A stretch of DNA of 64,000 nucleotides. Source: Dysidea avara. Taxonomy: Eukaryota; Porifera; Demospongiae; Dictyoceratida; Dysideidae. A program made the position numbers and the translations under genes. The notes under the pieces are model-generated. The model ran no database searches. It was not told where the DNA came from and was given only the letters and a program-made list of their open reading frames with translations. This document shows positions 11,501 to 24,957 of this stretch, in pieces; position 1 is the first letter of the stretch; every line of letters begins with the position of its first letter. The stretch is taken from positions 9,263,277-9,327,276 of the forward strand of contig NC_089281.1 in the NCBI RefSeq assembly GCF_963678975.1. Reading direction: 5' to 3'.

Positions 11501-14500
11501 CTAGACTATGTATCAACATGTTTGGTTGGGTTATTCTGGTGATGGAAATTGCAACATCACGAAACGATTATAATAAGTTTAGTACACACCTTACAACAAA
11601 AGAACATAGTTAGTGAACAGAGAGTATTTGTTTGAAAATGGTTAGACAAAATTGGCTCACCAGGAATCAAACACAAAAACCATCCTGTGTTTTCCAGTGG
11701 AAATGTTTATGAAATCACCTTTACAAGCGATGTATCAGACTACTAAAGGGTTTCTCTCTTGTACAACAATAAACAAAAAGACAGCGACATGAAACTAGGA
11801 TAGGACCATTGCCTTTCTGTAGAAACAGATGCACTCACCTGATTAGTTTCACGTCCATAGGGGTGTATTATCTATGGTGCATGCTTGTGGCATGTACACA
11901 CAGGCACATGCATATAAAAACCATATGTTGACCACGATATAGGAATATGAGCATTTGATCCCTGTAGTCCAGGTATGATCATTACATACCAGGTATTTAA
12001 GAGATATGGAAATATTGTCTGCTGAAACAAAAAGTTTTTTTTTTTCATAGCTCTTGTCTCCATGCCATATTGCAGGCAGCCACTTCACAAGTCACCTTAG
12101 ACTACTCAACTGTCAATTTGACAACAGAAAATCAGTAATGCATGAATTCCTCCAGTGGTTTCTTATGTGAAGGCATTTGAATGCTATGAGATAATCTAGA
12201 CAGTTGTAAATTAAGTAATGCTCTAGTGATCGGTTTGTGGATTGTACTTATTGTAGCAGATACACATAGGTTTCAAGAAGAATAGGTTTAAATTAAACTT
12301 TATCCAAATAAATAGTGCATCACTGGGACTTCTGTGATGATGTTGCTCACAGTAGGTAATTAATAGGAATCAATAAGCATGACCTTAATATCAAGGTGCA
12401 TGGCCTAATGAAGTAGCTACTGACTACTTGACATGATCATAATGAAGTGATCAAGATTTATTGTACTCTACCTTGAGAATGTGTTGACAGCCCTGTGAAG
12501 TTTTTCCACATTTTTTGTGTTGAATATGTCTTTCAGGATATGGTTAATGAGCAAGAATTGTTGACAATGTGTAGTATTTATCAATGATATGTATAATTCC
12601 CAGTGGTTGTATGGATTTTTAGTCTTCATTGAAGCTGTTTAAATTTACAATAACTCACAAACCAATATCACCTTTTATATGGCTTGGCTGGTTTGGCAAA
12701 AAATGTATTTTCAGAGTGACTCTAAATGCTTTTGACAAGTATGTAGCTAACTTTATTAGTAGGCATGTCTCAGGCCTAATTGACATCAAACAGCAGAAAC
12801 TCAAGATCGTAGCATTCACCATAGTTGAGTTATGATTGGCTATAGGCATCAGTTAGCCTTTTTGCTACTTATGCAGCTAGTTTCCAGGTATGTTACAGCA
12901 TTACAGACAAAGAACAGTAGGAGAGGTGCCTCCACAAACAATCCACTCACTAGGAAAATCACAAATGATAGCCAACAAAGGAAGCCAGTGGTAGAACAAA
13001 GGTAAATCCATGACCACGTTGTTTTTTTAGTAGTTTACTTTTTGGTATTTGATTGCCGGGCCACGCGTTCAGTTCATTTTTAAAAGTTTGACATTGAAAA
13101 AATAAGTATAAATTTTGCAGGATCATGGAAATTAAAGCCATGAAACAAGGGAGGTCACCTATAGCTATACTACAGCTCCCAAACTTCAGCCATGGATTAG
13201 GCTGAAGTGGGAATTGAACCTCAGTGTAACTATAGGCAACCTCCTTTTGTTTTGTGGCTTTTTTAATTCTATGATTCCTACTTAATTGTTCAGTTTTCCT
13301 TATACTTGTAGACTAACAGATTATTGACTGCCTACTTTTAACAGTGATTCTGAGAATATAGTTACATAGTCACAATTCTGTAACTCATAGAGATTGTTTC
13401 ATTCTGTAGGATTGGCTAGTTATTGAAGAGGAAGGAGAAAATAATGAAAATGCATCAGATAGTGAGGTACCAATCCGAAAACGGAGCACCACTTATAGTC
13501 CACTGAGTCCAGATTCTACTGGTGGTGATAGAATGGTACGTCGTCGAATTGGTACCATACGTCGATCCAGCTCTAATCCCAACTTGCTTTCGTCTGCTAT
13601 GGATCTTGATTCAGATAGCACTGCAGAGAATTTTCCTCGTGTAATGTCACCAGATGACGTGACACGTCAGAGATGTAGTCGACCTCGTTCTCAGTCTCTT
13701 GTTGCATACAATTTAGCGAACAACTCAACACAGGTATCAAATGGACATAGTACATCACCTGAATCTGATGAGAATTCAAACTTGAAATCTGGCTCATTTA
13801 TGAATGTCTTTTCTAAGAAGAAAGGCAAGGAAAAGAAATTGTCTAGTGCTGCAAAGAAAAATTTAGCAAGAAGTAATTCCGATGTTGGCAGTCCTAATGG
13901 GAATGGCAGTAGTAGCAAAATAAAGGCATCAGTGTCACCGATTCCAGAGAAAACTGCTTCAAAGGGAATTTGGAAAAAAGCTAAAAATTATATAGGTGGT
14001 TTAAAGGACATTTCTTCTAAAACTGATGTTCACAGGAACTCTTTGGAAAGTCAGCAAGAAAGTAAACGTACTTCTGACTTGGAAATTCCTGGGACACCAA
14101 TAGCCAAACAGCAATTGGAAAATTCTCTTACAGCTGAGGATTTAGAGTGGAAGTCGGTGGAAAAGCAGGCCCCAGTTGGATGGCATCGAAGGGGTTATTT
14201 ATCAATGGCAGAAAAGCCTGCTGGTAGTTCTTCCAAATTACAATGGAACAATGTGGTAAGATAGTAGTAGCAGTGAAGTTTTTAAAGGAATGTAATCACA
14301 GTATAGGATTTGAGAAACACAAGAACAGCAAAAAGGGCTGTTTTTTTTTGTTTTTTTTTAAAAAATTTTAATATCAAACTTTTATCATACATATTTGATG
14401 GCCAGTTATATTGTTCTGTCATGCTCTCAGGAAAACAGTAAATTCAAGTTTAAGATTAGGTTTCATTGACAGTGTATACATAAACCATGAGCTACATACA

Positions 14501-15981
14501 CGTTACGTATGTACATAGCTCTTAGAAACTCAATACCTGGTATAAGATGTACATCAGTAATATTGACTGGGGTGTAATGTTTGCTTTACCATATGTATGC
14601 ACCTAATCCACCTACATATCTAGTTGGACTTTCAACCATGTGGACTTGCAGTTGTTTTCCTGAAATTGTGTGTTGGGTATTTTGTGAATATGTCTGCGTG
14701 TATGCTACTTGAGCTTATAGATTAAGAGAAAGTATTTCTTATCATGTTCTGTCCTTAATTGTTTGAAATGTATTCATTATTACTATAGTAATAATGAATA
14801 CATTAACCGAATTCCTGCACAATGCACAATTCCTTGCACAATTAACCGAATTCCTTATATGGTGAGACGTTCAATGTTTCACCATAATTATACTGATGAT
14901 CTTTTATAGCCTGTAATGTGTGTATAAGTAGTTGATCATTTATTTTTACTGGGTGTATCTTTCTTACAGTATTGTGTAGTGGACAGTACCAATGGTTATA
15001 TGTTAGCTCAAAGTGAACAAGACGATCAGCTAGTGGAGTTGGCCAATCTTCAGATTTGTACTGCCAAAGTTAGTACACCAGATTTACAAGATCGAAACTG
15101 CTGCTTTCGAGTATGTTACACATATGTAGGAAGGAGTGTATAATCAATTGTTTCTCTTCTTGATAGCTCATCACTCCTACAATGGAGTACATATTCCAGG
15201 CATTAACTAACTATGAGTCATTAGCTTGGATTGATTCGTTGAATGTAAGTGCATAAAACCTGTACATTTGTTGTATACGCCATGTTATGTTGTTGTAGTC
15301 TGCGACTGCAAGAGCTCTTAAGAAAAGTGACCACGTAAGCTAATGCAGTTGGCTAGTAGTTCAGATTTGTAGCATATCCTACTTTCTTTAGGATACAAAC
15401 ACATTGTCAAGCACGGAAGGGAGCACAAGTTGTTCAATGGAAAATATAGCTACTGATGCGAGAGAAAGGATACTGGCTGTACCAGGAAACCAGCACTGTG
15501 CCGATTGCACCAGCACAAGTTTGTCACTACTATTAATTATTGTAACACATGTTGCTATTAACCAATTGCAGATACAACAGACCTAGACTGGGCCAGCATA
15601 AACTTGGGCATAGTTATATGCATAAAATGTTCTGGGGTGCATCGTAGTCTTGGTGTTCATGTCAGCAAGGTGAGGTCATTAACATTAGATCGGTGGGATG
15701 AAGACACTATCAAGGTAATTACCCAGTATAATAAAAATCATTACTTTTGTTTGGTTTGGTGTTCAGTTTATGGAGTCAATTGGGAACAGCATGTCTAATT
15801 CAAAATATGAAGGCTCTTTGGGAGATGTTAAAAGGCCAAGTGCTGATGCTTCTAAGTAAGTTCAACATTATCCTTTAAACTATTTTAAAAGTCTGTTTTT
15901 TTTTTTAACAGGGAAGAAAGGAAGTGCTATATTAGACAAAAATATGTAGATTGCAAGTTCGTCCCTCCTCATTATGTATAG
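8558..15981 (+). CDS. BAR-PH-ArfGAP domain protein (ACAP-like, no ankyrin repeats)
   Basis: GTPase-activating protein for Arf-type GTPases, coupling membrane curvature sensing to Arf inactivation. Seventeen exons: 8558-8683, 8742-8909, 8966-9079, 9169-9261, 9568-9684, 9806-9874, 9933-10004, 10057-10172, 10244-10358, 13410-14255, 14970-15110, 15167-15244, 15299-15334, 15392-15518, 15572-15714, 15767-15855, 15912-15981. They give 839 residues. Residues 1-330 form helical BAR-type sequence; 331-600 is a Ser-rich, probably disordered insert, mostly one large exon; a PH domain follows ([10 protein letters not shown] to WIDSL, about 600-685); the ArfGAP zinc finger is at about 730-800, with C733, C736, C756, C759 and arginine finger R764 ([14 protein letters not shown]). 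The finger is CX2CX19CX2C, three longer than usual, at an exon junction. The exon 3 donor (GTTCGA) is weak. ACAP's ankyrin repeats are absent. Two adjacent ATGs open the frame. Confidence 0.87.
10359..13409 (+). other. ArfGAP intron 9
   Basis: The only large intron of this gene (3.05 kb). It carries a MITE at 10837-11498 and, at about 12770-12860, a fragment of a dispersed repeat also seen near 52.3 and 63.6 kb. I found no nested gene. Confidence 0.7.
10837..11498. mobile_element. MITE in ArfGAP intron 9
   Basis: The ends are inverted repeats reading TGGCACAGACCRTAT, extending inward with CTTAT...TTTCAGTATAAGC on both sides. It is about 660 bp with no transposase. The target duplication is not clear. 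Confidence 0.75.
14767..14804. repeat. 38-bp perfect palindrome
   Basis: AATGTATTCATTATTACTA is followed directly by its exact reverse complement with no spacer. It lies in ArfGAP intron 10. Confidence 0.9.
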
Positions 15982-16362
15982 AACAGGTGTTGAAATGTTG
16001 CAAGAGTTTTTTTTAATTGAATTACCCATGATATTTTATGTATATTTTGCAATATGAATTTTTTGTACTTGTATTATGCCATCATTGCACGTGTCTGTTC
16101 TATTAAACACATTGGGATTTGAAATCAACAAAATAATGACGATTTGTGCAGTCAGGCCTGCAGGAATAATGTGGTACAAGTTATAATTAGTATACATGTT
16201 GCAATGAGTTTGATAGTGCCCAATTAGCATGAGAATGAACAGTAAGTATATTAAAATCACACAATTTGCTCATAAGCACATACGGGATTTATACATTGTA
16301 TCATTTCTCCCCCGGAACGCAAAAAAATCGCAAGGTTGAATCAGTCAATAGAGAGAAGATGT
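15982..16362. other. Convergent gap before the tRNA-like gene
   Basis: 3' flank of the ArfGAP gene. It is AT-rich with no coding signal seen. Confidence 0.5.
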
Positions 16363-16432
16363 TGGAGATGCTGGGAATTGAACCCAGGGCCTCTCATGTG
16401 AAGCAAGCACTCTACCACTGAGCTACATCCCC
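16363..16432 (-). tRNA. tRNA-Ala-like gene or pseudogene with CAC (Val) anticodon
   Basis: Seventy bases fold as a cloverleaf. The acceptor stem GGGGATG/CATCTCC keeps the G3:U70 pair that marks alanine tRNAs, the D arm is GCTC/GAGT, and the T arm CTGGG-TTCAATT-CCCAG pairs fully. The anticodon loop reads TTCACAT, giving CAC, which would read valine GUG codons. Against the intact tRNA-Ala(CGC) at 22148 it lacks two bases in the anticodon-stem/variable region, so that stem has a mismatch and the variable loop is short. It could be a decaying tRNA-Ala copy or an odd functional gene. Pol III boxes A and B look intact. Confidence 0.7.
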
Positions 16433-16529
16433 AGTTGGCAGCAATCATGATACAACTTTAATACATTCAACAATTGAGCAGACAGTTAACACCATGTATT
16501 GACAGCACCCACAAAGAGTGGAGTCTAGC

Positions 16530-19500
16530 CTATTTTTCTGTTGTTGGCATCTCGGCCATTCGGAGGTTAGTTGCTCCAAAAGGTAACAGTTTAATACTTG
16601 TGTAATTACCAGAACAAGAGGCTACTGGGCTAATGGGTGGAGCTGCAGCAGCATTGTGTGATAGTCCCCATGAATCCAGCTCACAGCCCTGCAAAAAAAA
16701 ATGCAAAATGTATGCAGTTAGCATCAACATTATTTTACCATTGCTGTGATATAACTTGGTGCACCATCTGAAGAAAATGGGTACTTGGTGTCAGGTTTGA
16801 GTCCTGCAGAGACAAACTTTAAATCATCTTCTGGTTTAGAATCATTGTGGAGTAATAACACATAATTCCAGGGGCTACCAGGTGTGACCTGATAATCTTT
16901 ACTATTGAAACTATAGTTACGAAGGATCTTGAAGTCTTCATTGATGTGGAGACCATACAGAAGTGGCCTATGTGACGGGAAGGTATTTATTTTTTTAGTT
17001 GCTTTGGATTTATCTATACTTACCCGTAATAAATTGAAGCGGCATTGTTATAACGACGTGTAATGTTTAATTTCATTGGGAATACAGCCTCTATCTTGGT
17101 AGAACTCCTGCTACATACAACAGTGAAGTGGCTTCCATTGGTAGCAGGCTGTGGATTTCCACCATTCACTCTGAACATTGTACCTACTGCCCAAGAAGGT
17201 ACTCTAAAATATACTGGTAGAGATTCCTCTTCACTATCGACAGTGATTGTCACGTGTTCATCAAACGGATAATCAGTATCAATTTCTAACATCACTGTAC
17301 CTCCAGATGGACCCTTGATTTGCACAGACGCTGGAGAGTACATTGCTACAACCTAAAATTGAAACATGCAATTATGCAGTAGGCACATTCAAACATAACA
17401 TACCAATCCACCGTCTTGAGTAGACATTACTAAATTTTGAGTAAACTTTGGCCATCCTTGGTTAAAATTGGCTGTACAACAGCCATAGTTTGGAGCTAGT
17501 CCAAACAGAGTAGAATCAGGACCATCAAAAACCCACACATGATCATCACTATGCACCGCATTCATTTCATTGGGCTGCTGCAGATACTGATGTGCCCACA
17601 TATCAGGAGTGATGGTGGCAGGTAGAGCATTGTAAGCCAGCATCTCAGCTCTTTCAGCTAGGTGGAACTTGGGATTGCATTATTAGCATTATCAGGAGTT
17701 TATCAAGTCCGAAAAGGTCTTGATAAATTCCAATCTTATTGACAATACTTACCAAATATCGTATCTCCTGTAACACTGTATAGAACTTCATAGGAGTACA
17801 TTGCTTCAACAACAGTACATAATTCTGTCCCTAAATGAAACCTTGCATTTTGTACACAGACATGCATTTGCTATAGCTAACCTCTTGATGGCATATTACC
17901 AGCTAAGTGCTCATCACATGCAAAGATTCCTGATGGCAATCCATGGTAAGTGTCCAAAAGTCTCATCCGTTCATATGAGCTGTTGTAATCTCTACTGTCA
18001 TTTGACTGTCGGTACCAGACACCCTCAGATTTGATAGCTTGGCCATTGTTAACCCCATGTGTAAACAAAGTGGCTTGGGTTACTGAATTTTTAGGGAAGT
18101 TCTTATCAGTGTACCAACTTCTCCAATCAAATCCCTGCTGGTGTGCCAACTCGGCAATATCCCACAAAAGCTGCTCATTGCCATTTGGATGGTTTTCTAA
18201 GAGCCAGTGAACAGAAAGTACTAAGTCCTGCCAACGTGCACCTGACCTGCATGTGCATGTATAAAACATTTCATGCATAAGTCTGGGGATTACCATGTAG
18301 TTCCAAATGCAATACTAAACATTCTGGTATGGGCGGCTTTTATAAAACGATGCATTGCAGCAATGACAGTAGCGTTCTCTGTAGCCTCATAGTATTGACG
18401 TAATGTAAATAACATTGGATATTTTGACCAGTAAGCATTGCCATCTTTAATATCATCAGCTCCTAACCAGCCATCCTTTGTTTGGTGTGCTAAAATATAG
18501 GAAATATATTTGTTGACCTGCAAACATTATACCTTTAACAAATTGCTAGGCATAATGAGATTACCATAGATATAAGATCTGGATCTTCCAATTGAAATGC
18601 TAGTGGAACAAAGCCATTAAGCCAGTAAGGAGTTCTCTCGTGCAATCCGCCATCAGCTTTACCTCCTACCCAACTGGAGTTTTCAACATCTGCCCAGAAT
18701 AGAGGTAAGTTTCCTGACAATCCAGCAGCCTGTACTTGTAACTGCTGTTTCAGCCAACCTAGATACAAATTATATAATGCCATTCTAATAGTTCATTTCA
18801 GCAGTTTTGGAATTTACTTACCAAGTGGCTTGATGGCAGATACAGGTAGTGGAGTAAATTTAAGAGGTACAAGTGCATGCTTCGTGACCCCAGAAACCTA
18901 ATATAACACAAGATATAGCAATAACAACATAGTCTGATGCAAGTACATGTAGTTTGAATTGAATTAGAATTTTTTTTTTAAAACTCCTATATTCAGCATA
19001 GCCGTTCTTCCATATAGGAGGAGTATACACAGTACATACATATATTCATACATACATATACATAAGGTCACTCCAAATAAATTCTCTGTTTCACGTCCAC
19101 TGCCCGCATCTGGTTATTGCCAGCTCTAAATATTCCATTATTCCGTATTCTTCCATTATTTCCCGGTTATTCTTGCATACTGATAGGCTCAGTAAAAGCT
19201 ATCTTGAAACAGTGACAGCTCACGTGTCAACAGTGCTATCAAGTCGGCAGAACTTCACGTTTGTGTTATTTTTGCAACTTACAAAGCAAAGGAAGGAACA
19301 AGTTTAAGCATGCTTTTATGCAGCCTTTTTGGCTGTGCCAGGCAAATAATGGCTTGAAAAGCTAGCCAATCTTATAATGAAATAATGGAAATGGACCGCC
19401 CCCCCCCGCAAGCAGAGTCCAGGACGGGAAACAGAGAATTTATTTGGAGTGGCCTATTATACATACATAGCTAGTTTGGATTGACTGCTAAAACACGCGG

Positions 19501-19791
19501 CCTTACTCTACATGGGTTGGAAGTCTGTTCTGTCACATTTCCCTTCAAATAACAAGATGGCTGCTTATCTCCACCGCAGTTCGGTGTACAATATGCCCAA
19601 GCTAAGCAGTTCGTGTTATTCATACACATCTTTGCACAGTCTGCAGCCGTCTGCGAAGCTTCAAGTGGAATCGGCATGTTGGGAAGATCTCCATTTGGTC
19701 GGTCTACTCCTATGTCGCCATCGAGCCAGTCAGCACTAATGAATGATTCAAGGAGCAAAACGATTAGCGGTGCGGCGACGGTCACCTTCAT
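16530..19791 (-). CDS. Secreted GH127 (beta-L-arabinofuranosidase-like) glycosidase with N-terminal PAN/apple domain
   Basis: Ten minus-strand exons (19507-19791, 18822-18897, 18565-18758, 18294-18517, 17882-18246, 17753-17830, 17404-17657, 17024-17352, 16739-16967, 16530-16688) join in frame to 730 residues. A signal peptide (VTVAAPLIVLLLESFISA) is followed by a Cys-rich PAN/apple-like region with six cysteines (about 50-95), then a catalytic domain of the former DUF1680 type. The four zinc/nucleophile residues known from bacterial GH127 are all present in order: E384 and C386 (TELCTVVE), C467 and C468 (GCCTANFNQGWPKF). It should therefore be catalytically intact and act outside the cell or in the endolysosomal path on plant, algal or microbial arabinose-bearing glycans; the substrate is inference. 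Its start lies 63 bp from that of LRRC47. Confidence 0.85.
19076..19454. mobile_element. MITE in GH127 intron 1
   Basis: The ends are inverted repeats reading TARGSCACTCCAAATAAATT followed by CTCTGTTTC. It is about 380 bp and has no transposase. Flanking TA/TAA words could be a TA-type duplication, as for Tc1/mariner kin, but this is weak. Confidence 0.75.
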
Positions 19792-19854
19792 TCTGCTGGT
19801 TTCTCGATTGCCACTCCCACAATTACTTTTGAATTGTGTGCCCCATATTTCACA
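19792..19854. promoter_or_regulatory. 63-bp divergent promoter, GH127 / LRRC47
   Basis: The two start codons are only 63 bp apart on opposite strands, so transcription start regions must overlap or lie within the 5' UTRs. No TATA box is seen; two CAAT/ATTG words are present. Confidence 0.6.
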
Positions 19855-22003
19855 ATGGCTGCACGTGGTAGTAATCCGAGAGAACTGGTCATCAGAAAAG
19901 GGACTACTCCGAGTTCACAACAACTCCCTGGTGAAGAAATATTTGATGTTGTTTCTCTAAATAATCTGGAAGTGTCCGGTTTTGTTGAGCTTTGTAATTT
20001 ATCAACGAAAATAGTTAATTTGGAGAATTTGTTGCAACTAATTCTAAAACAGAATGGTTTGACTCGTTTACCATCAGAGATTGGTGCTCTTAAATCGCTG
20101 AAATTCCTCGACGTGTCTTCAAATAAGCTTGACTCACTGCCTGCTGAATTGTATCAATTATCTGCTTTACAGACTCTCATACTGAACAACAATAAGTTAC
20201 GACTTGCCTCCTTTCCAGATGTTTCACAGAAGGAATGCCTACTACACCTGCAGTATGTAGACCTGGCACATAACCAGATTGAGGAGCTACCAGGTTTCTT
20301 GTTTCAGTGTTCTCAACTATCAGAACTGTTTATGGCAGGTAGTTTACTCAAAAATGTTTCAGACCAAATTGGGAATATGAGCCAACTGAAGACGTTGGAC
20401 TTAAGTAAGAACTCTATTTCTGATTTCCCTCGTAAATTGAGTAACTGTTCAAAGTTACGGTCTCTTCTCCTTATGGAGAATCCTATAGCTGACAGGAGAC
20501 TACTAAAGCTTATAAATCAGCATGGTACCACAAAACCTCGTACCATACTTGACTATGTACATTCACATGGTACTGGTACCCTGCCAGTACCAACAAAAAG
20601 TGAGTCAAAAGGAAAGAAGAAAGGAAAGAAAACTAGTGCTGCTAGTAAAAAAGTTGACGATGGACATGATGATGATGACGACGACGATGTAGTTGTGTTT
20701 GGTGCTAAATATTGCATTAAAGTAGTCAAACCTAGTGATGTTCTGGAGGTGCACTCATTACAGTCTGCACGTGCAGTTCGCCAATACATTGTATGCTGTG
20801 TGATAAAAATGGTTGATCTTGCATCACCAGGGAATTTTAAGAAGTTCATTACCATTCAGGTTGGCCTAATTTATTGTGAGCATTGCAGTATGTGTGTCTT
20901 GTAGACAAAACTGCATGATAGTGTCTGCCGTAAGAGGAAGCTTTGTACCATTGCTACACACGATCTCTCATTGGTTCAGTTGCCATTGGTATACACTGCA
21001 GGCGCTCCAGAAGACATTCGACTGACACCACTGGGGTTTAATGATGCTATTTCTGTAAAGGAGTTTGTATCATTTCTTGAGGCAAACAAACCTGCAGCCA
21101 CCAGAGGTGGGGCTAAAGCACGAAATGCTGATAAGGATAAGCCATCAAACCAAACTGCCGCATCTCTTAGCAAGTATGGGATGGTGATTGGACCTGATTA
21201 GTTGCACTGAACCCACCTTTTCATAAATATATTTCTGCCAAAATTTTTCATGTACTAGCCTATTACAGTAGAGTGCACTAAAAAAGCTTTGTGACATGCT
21301 CTAAAATTTTTTTGAACTTTCACAAAGGCTCACTTGTCTGGTGAATTCACAACGAACTGAACTGTCTAAACAGCTGTGTGGCTATGTACAATTAATTCAT
21401 GAACGTTCACAACGAGTTTATGGTTCACAACATATGCTTTGATGAAAATTTGCAGTTTTTTTTGTGCATCCTACTGTATATGGTTAGGAACTTAGGGCTC
21501 TAAGCTTTTTTTCTACCAACCCCACATTCCTGAGATTTGTCCAGTAGCCTTGTGGAAACACTGCATCATGTTTTCAAAATTACAGGTATCTAGAACTGAT
21601 CAATATATCCGAAAACTTTGCTTATCTGGTGGATTCTGCTGATAGAGTGATTTCACTTCCTCCACTGACCAACTGTGAATGTTCCAAGGTATGTAAAACA
21701 TATTATGATGCTTACTCATTGCTGATACGCATACAGATAACACCTAGCACCACCAATGTTTTAGTTGAAGTCACTTCATCACGAAGCCTACAAGCTTGTA
21801 AAGCTGCAGTTGATTCACTAGCATTTGAGATGTTGCAGGCTGGTTTCAGCTGTGGAGTGGCTGAGCAGTCATCCTTCAGTCATGAGATTGTGCTAGAACA
21901 GTGCAGAGTAATAGATGATACTGGGACTTTGTTAGTTGCATACCCTTCAAGACCTGATCTTGTGTACAACAATGATGATATCGAAGTTAAGAGAGAGTTG
22001 TGA
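19855..22003 (+). CDS. LRRC47: Leucine-rich repeat-containing protein 47
   Basis: Four exons (19855-20859, 20905-21173, 21586-21688, 21737-22003) give 547 residues. Residues about 30-230 are leucine-rich repeats of the LxxLxLxxNxL type (LKFLDVSSNKLDSLP, LKTLDLSKNSISDFP). A Lys- and Asp-rich linker follows (KGKKKGKK, then a run of eight acidic residues). The second half is a B3/B4-type domain related to phenylalanyl-tRNA synthetase beta subunit (RAVRQYIVCCVIKMVDLASP, LPLVYTAGAPEDIRLTPLG). The tail (YLELINISENFAYLVD, LLVAYPSRPDLV) matches LRRC47 of other animals, about 583 residues in human. Its biochemical role is not settled; translation-related work is suggested by the domain. I chose the ATG in CACAATGG because no earlier in-frame ATG exists. 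Confidence 0.92.
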
Positions 22004-22147
22004 AAATTTGGGAATACTGCTGTACAGACTTGTGTGTGAATTAATTATTTACTATTTATAATAGAGGACACGTTGAAACAAATACATTAGGATCGACTGG
22101 CCATGCAAAAATGTGTAACAAAAAGTATTGCGCGAAAAGAAAAAAAA

Positions 22148-22220
22148 ATGGAGATGCCGGGGATTGAACCCGGGGCCTCTTACATGCGAAGCAAGCGCTC
22201 TACCACTGAGCTACATCCCC
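22148..22220 (-). tRNA. tRNA-Ala (CGC anticodon)
   Basis: Seventy-three bases form a full cloverleaf: acceptor GGGGATG/CATCTCC with G3:U70, D arm GCTC/GAGC, anticodon arm CTTGC-TTCGCAT-GTAAG, T arm CCGGG-TTCAATC-CCCGG, discriminator A. There is no encoded CCA and no intron. It lies in the convergent gap between LRRC47 and COPS2. Confidence 0.95.
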
Positions 22221-22279
22221 AATGCAATAGCGGAAGTAATTTTATGTCTTATTTCAATGCTTTTACCAATAGTGATACG

Positions 22280-24443
<2,164 letters not shown>

Positions 24444-24957
24444 TGTTAACCAGCTGCGTGTATCACGTGCACACTAGTTTATCCAAGAGTTTATCATTAA
24501 GCGCGAGCGCTACATGTATTATTATCGTAGGCACTTCGAGAGGCACTTGCCACGGCATTTACTGCCATTAGTCATTTAATTAGACTGAGCTACATCGTTA
24601 ACAGACGAGTGTTTTTCATTTAATGTCAGGTACGTACAGTGTAGTAGTGCAAGATGTGTGTTCAGTATATCTTGACATCAGTACATGACACTGTTCTAAT
24701 GTAAACCGTTCAAGCTTCACGTGTGAATGCTGTTGTTGTAAACATGCACATTGGTGTATAATGCTGTTAGGCATATATAATGCATAGTAATTTTTAGTGG
24801 GCATCAAAAGGAGTGCATTCCCTTTTTATGTGCTAACGCGAACAATATTAACTGTTAATTGAACATAAATTGTCAAACTAAATGGTATAATTATGCATAA
24901 AAGGTTTTTGCTATCTTAGGGTGTGGATACTGTTCCTCATGAGGAAGTGTGTGTAAC
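24444..24957. promoter_or_regulatory. COPS2 / SOS intergenic, divergent promoters
   Basis: 514 bp between the two start codons. The COPS2-proximal side has TATCACGTGCAC and GCGCGAGCGC words, with a second CACGTG near 24719. Coding signal is absent. Assignment as promoter is from position only. Confidence 0.5.

Noticed and set aside
13195-13235. tRNA-like B box (GGGAATTGAACCTC)
   Set aside because: No acceptor or anticodon arms can be folded around it.
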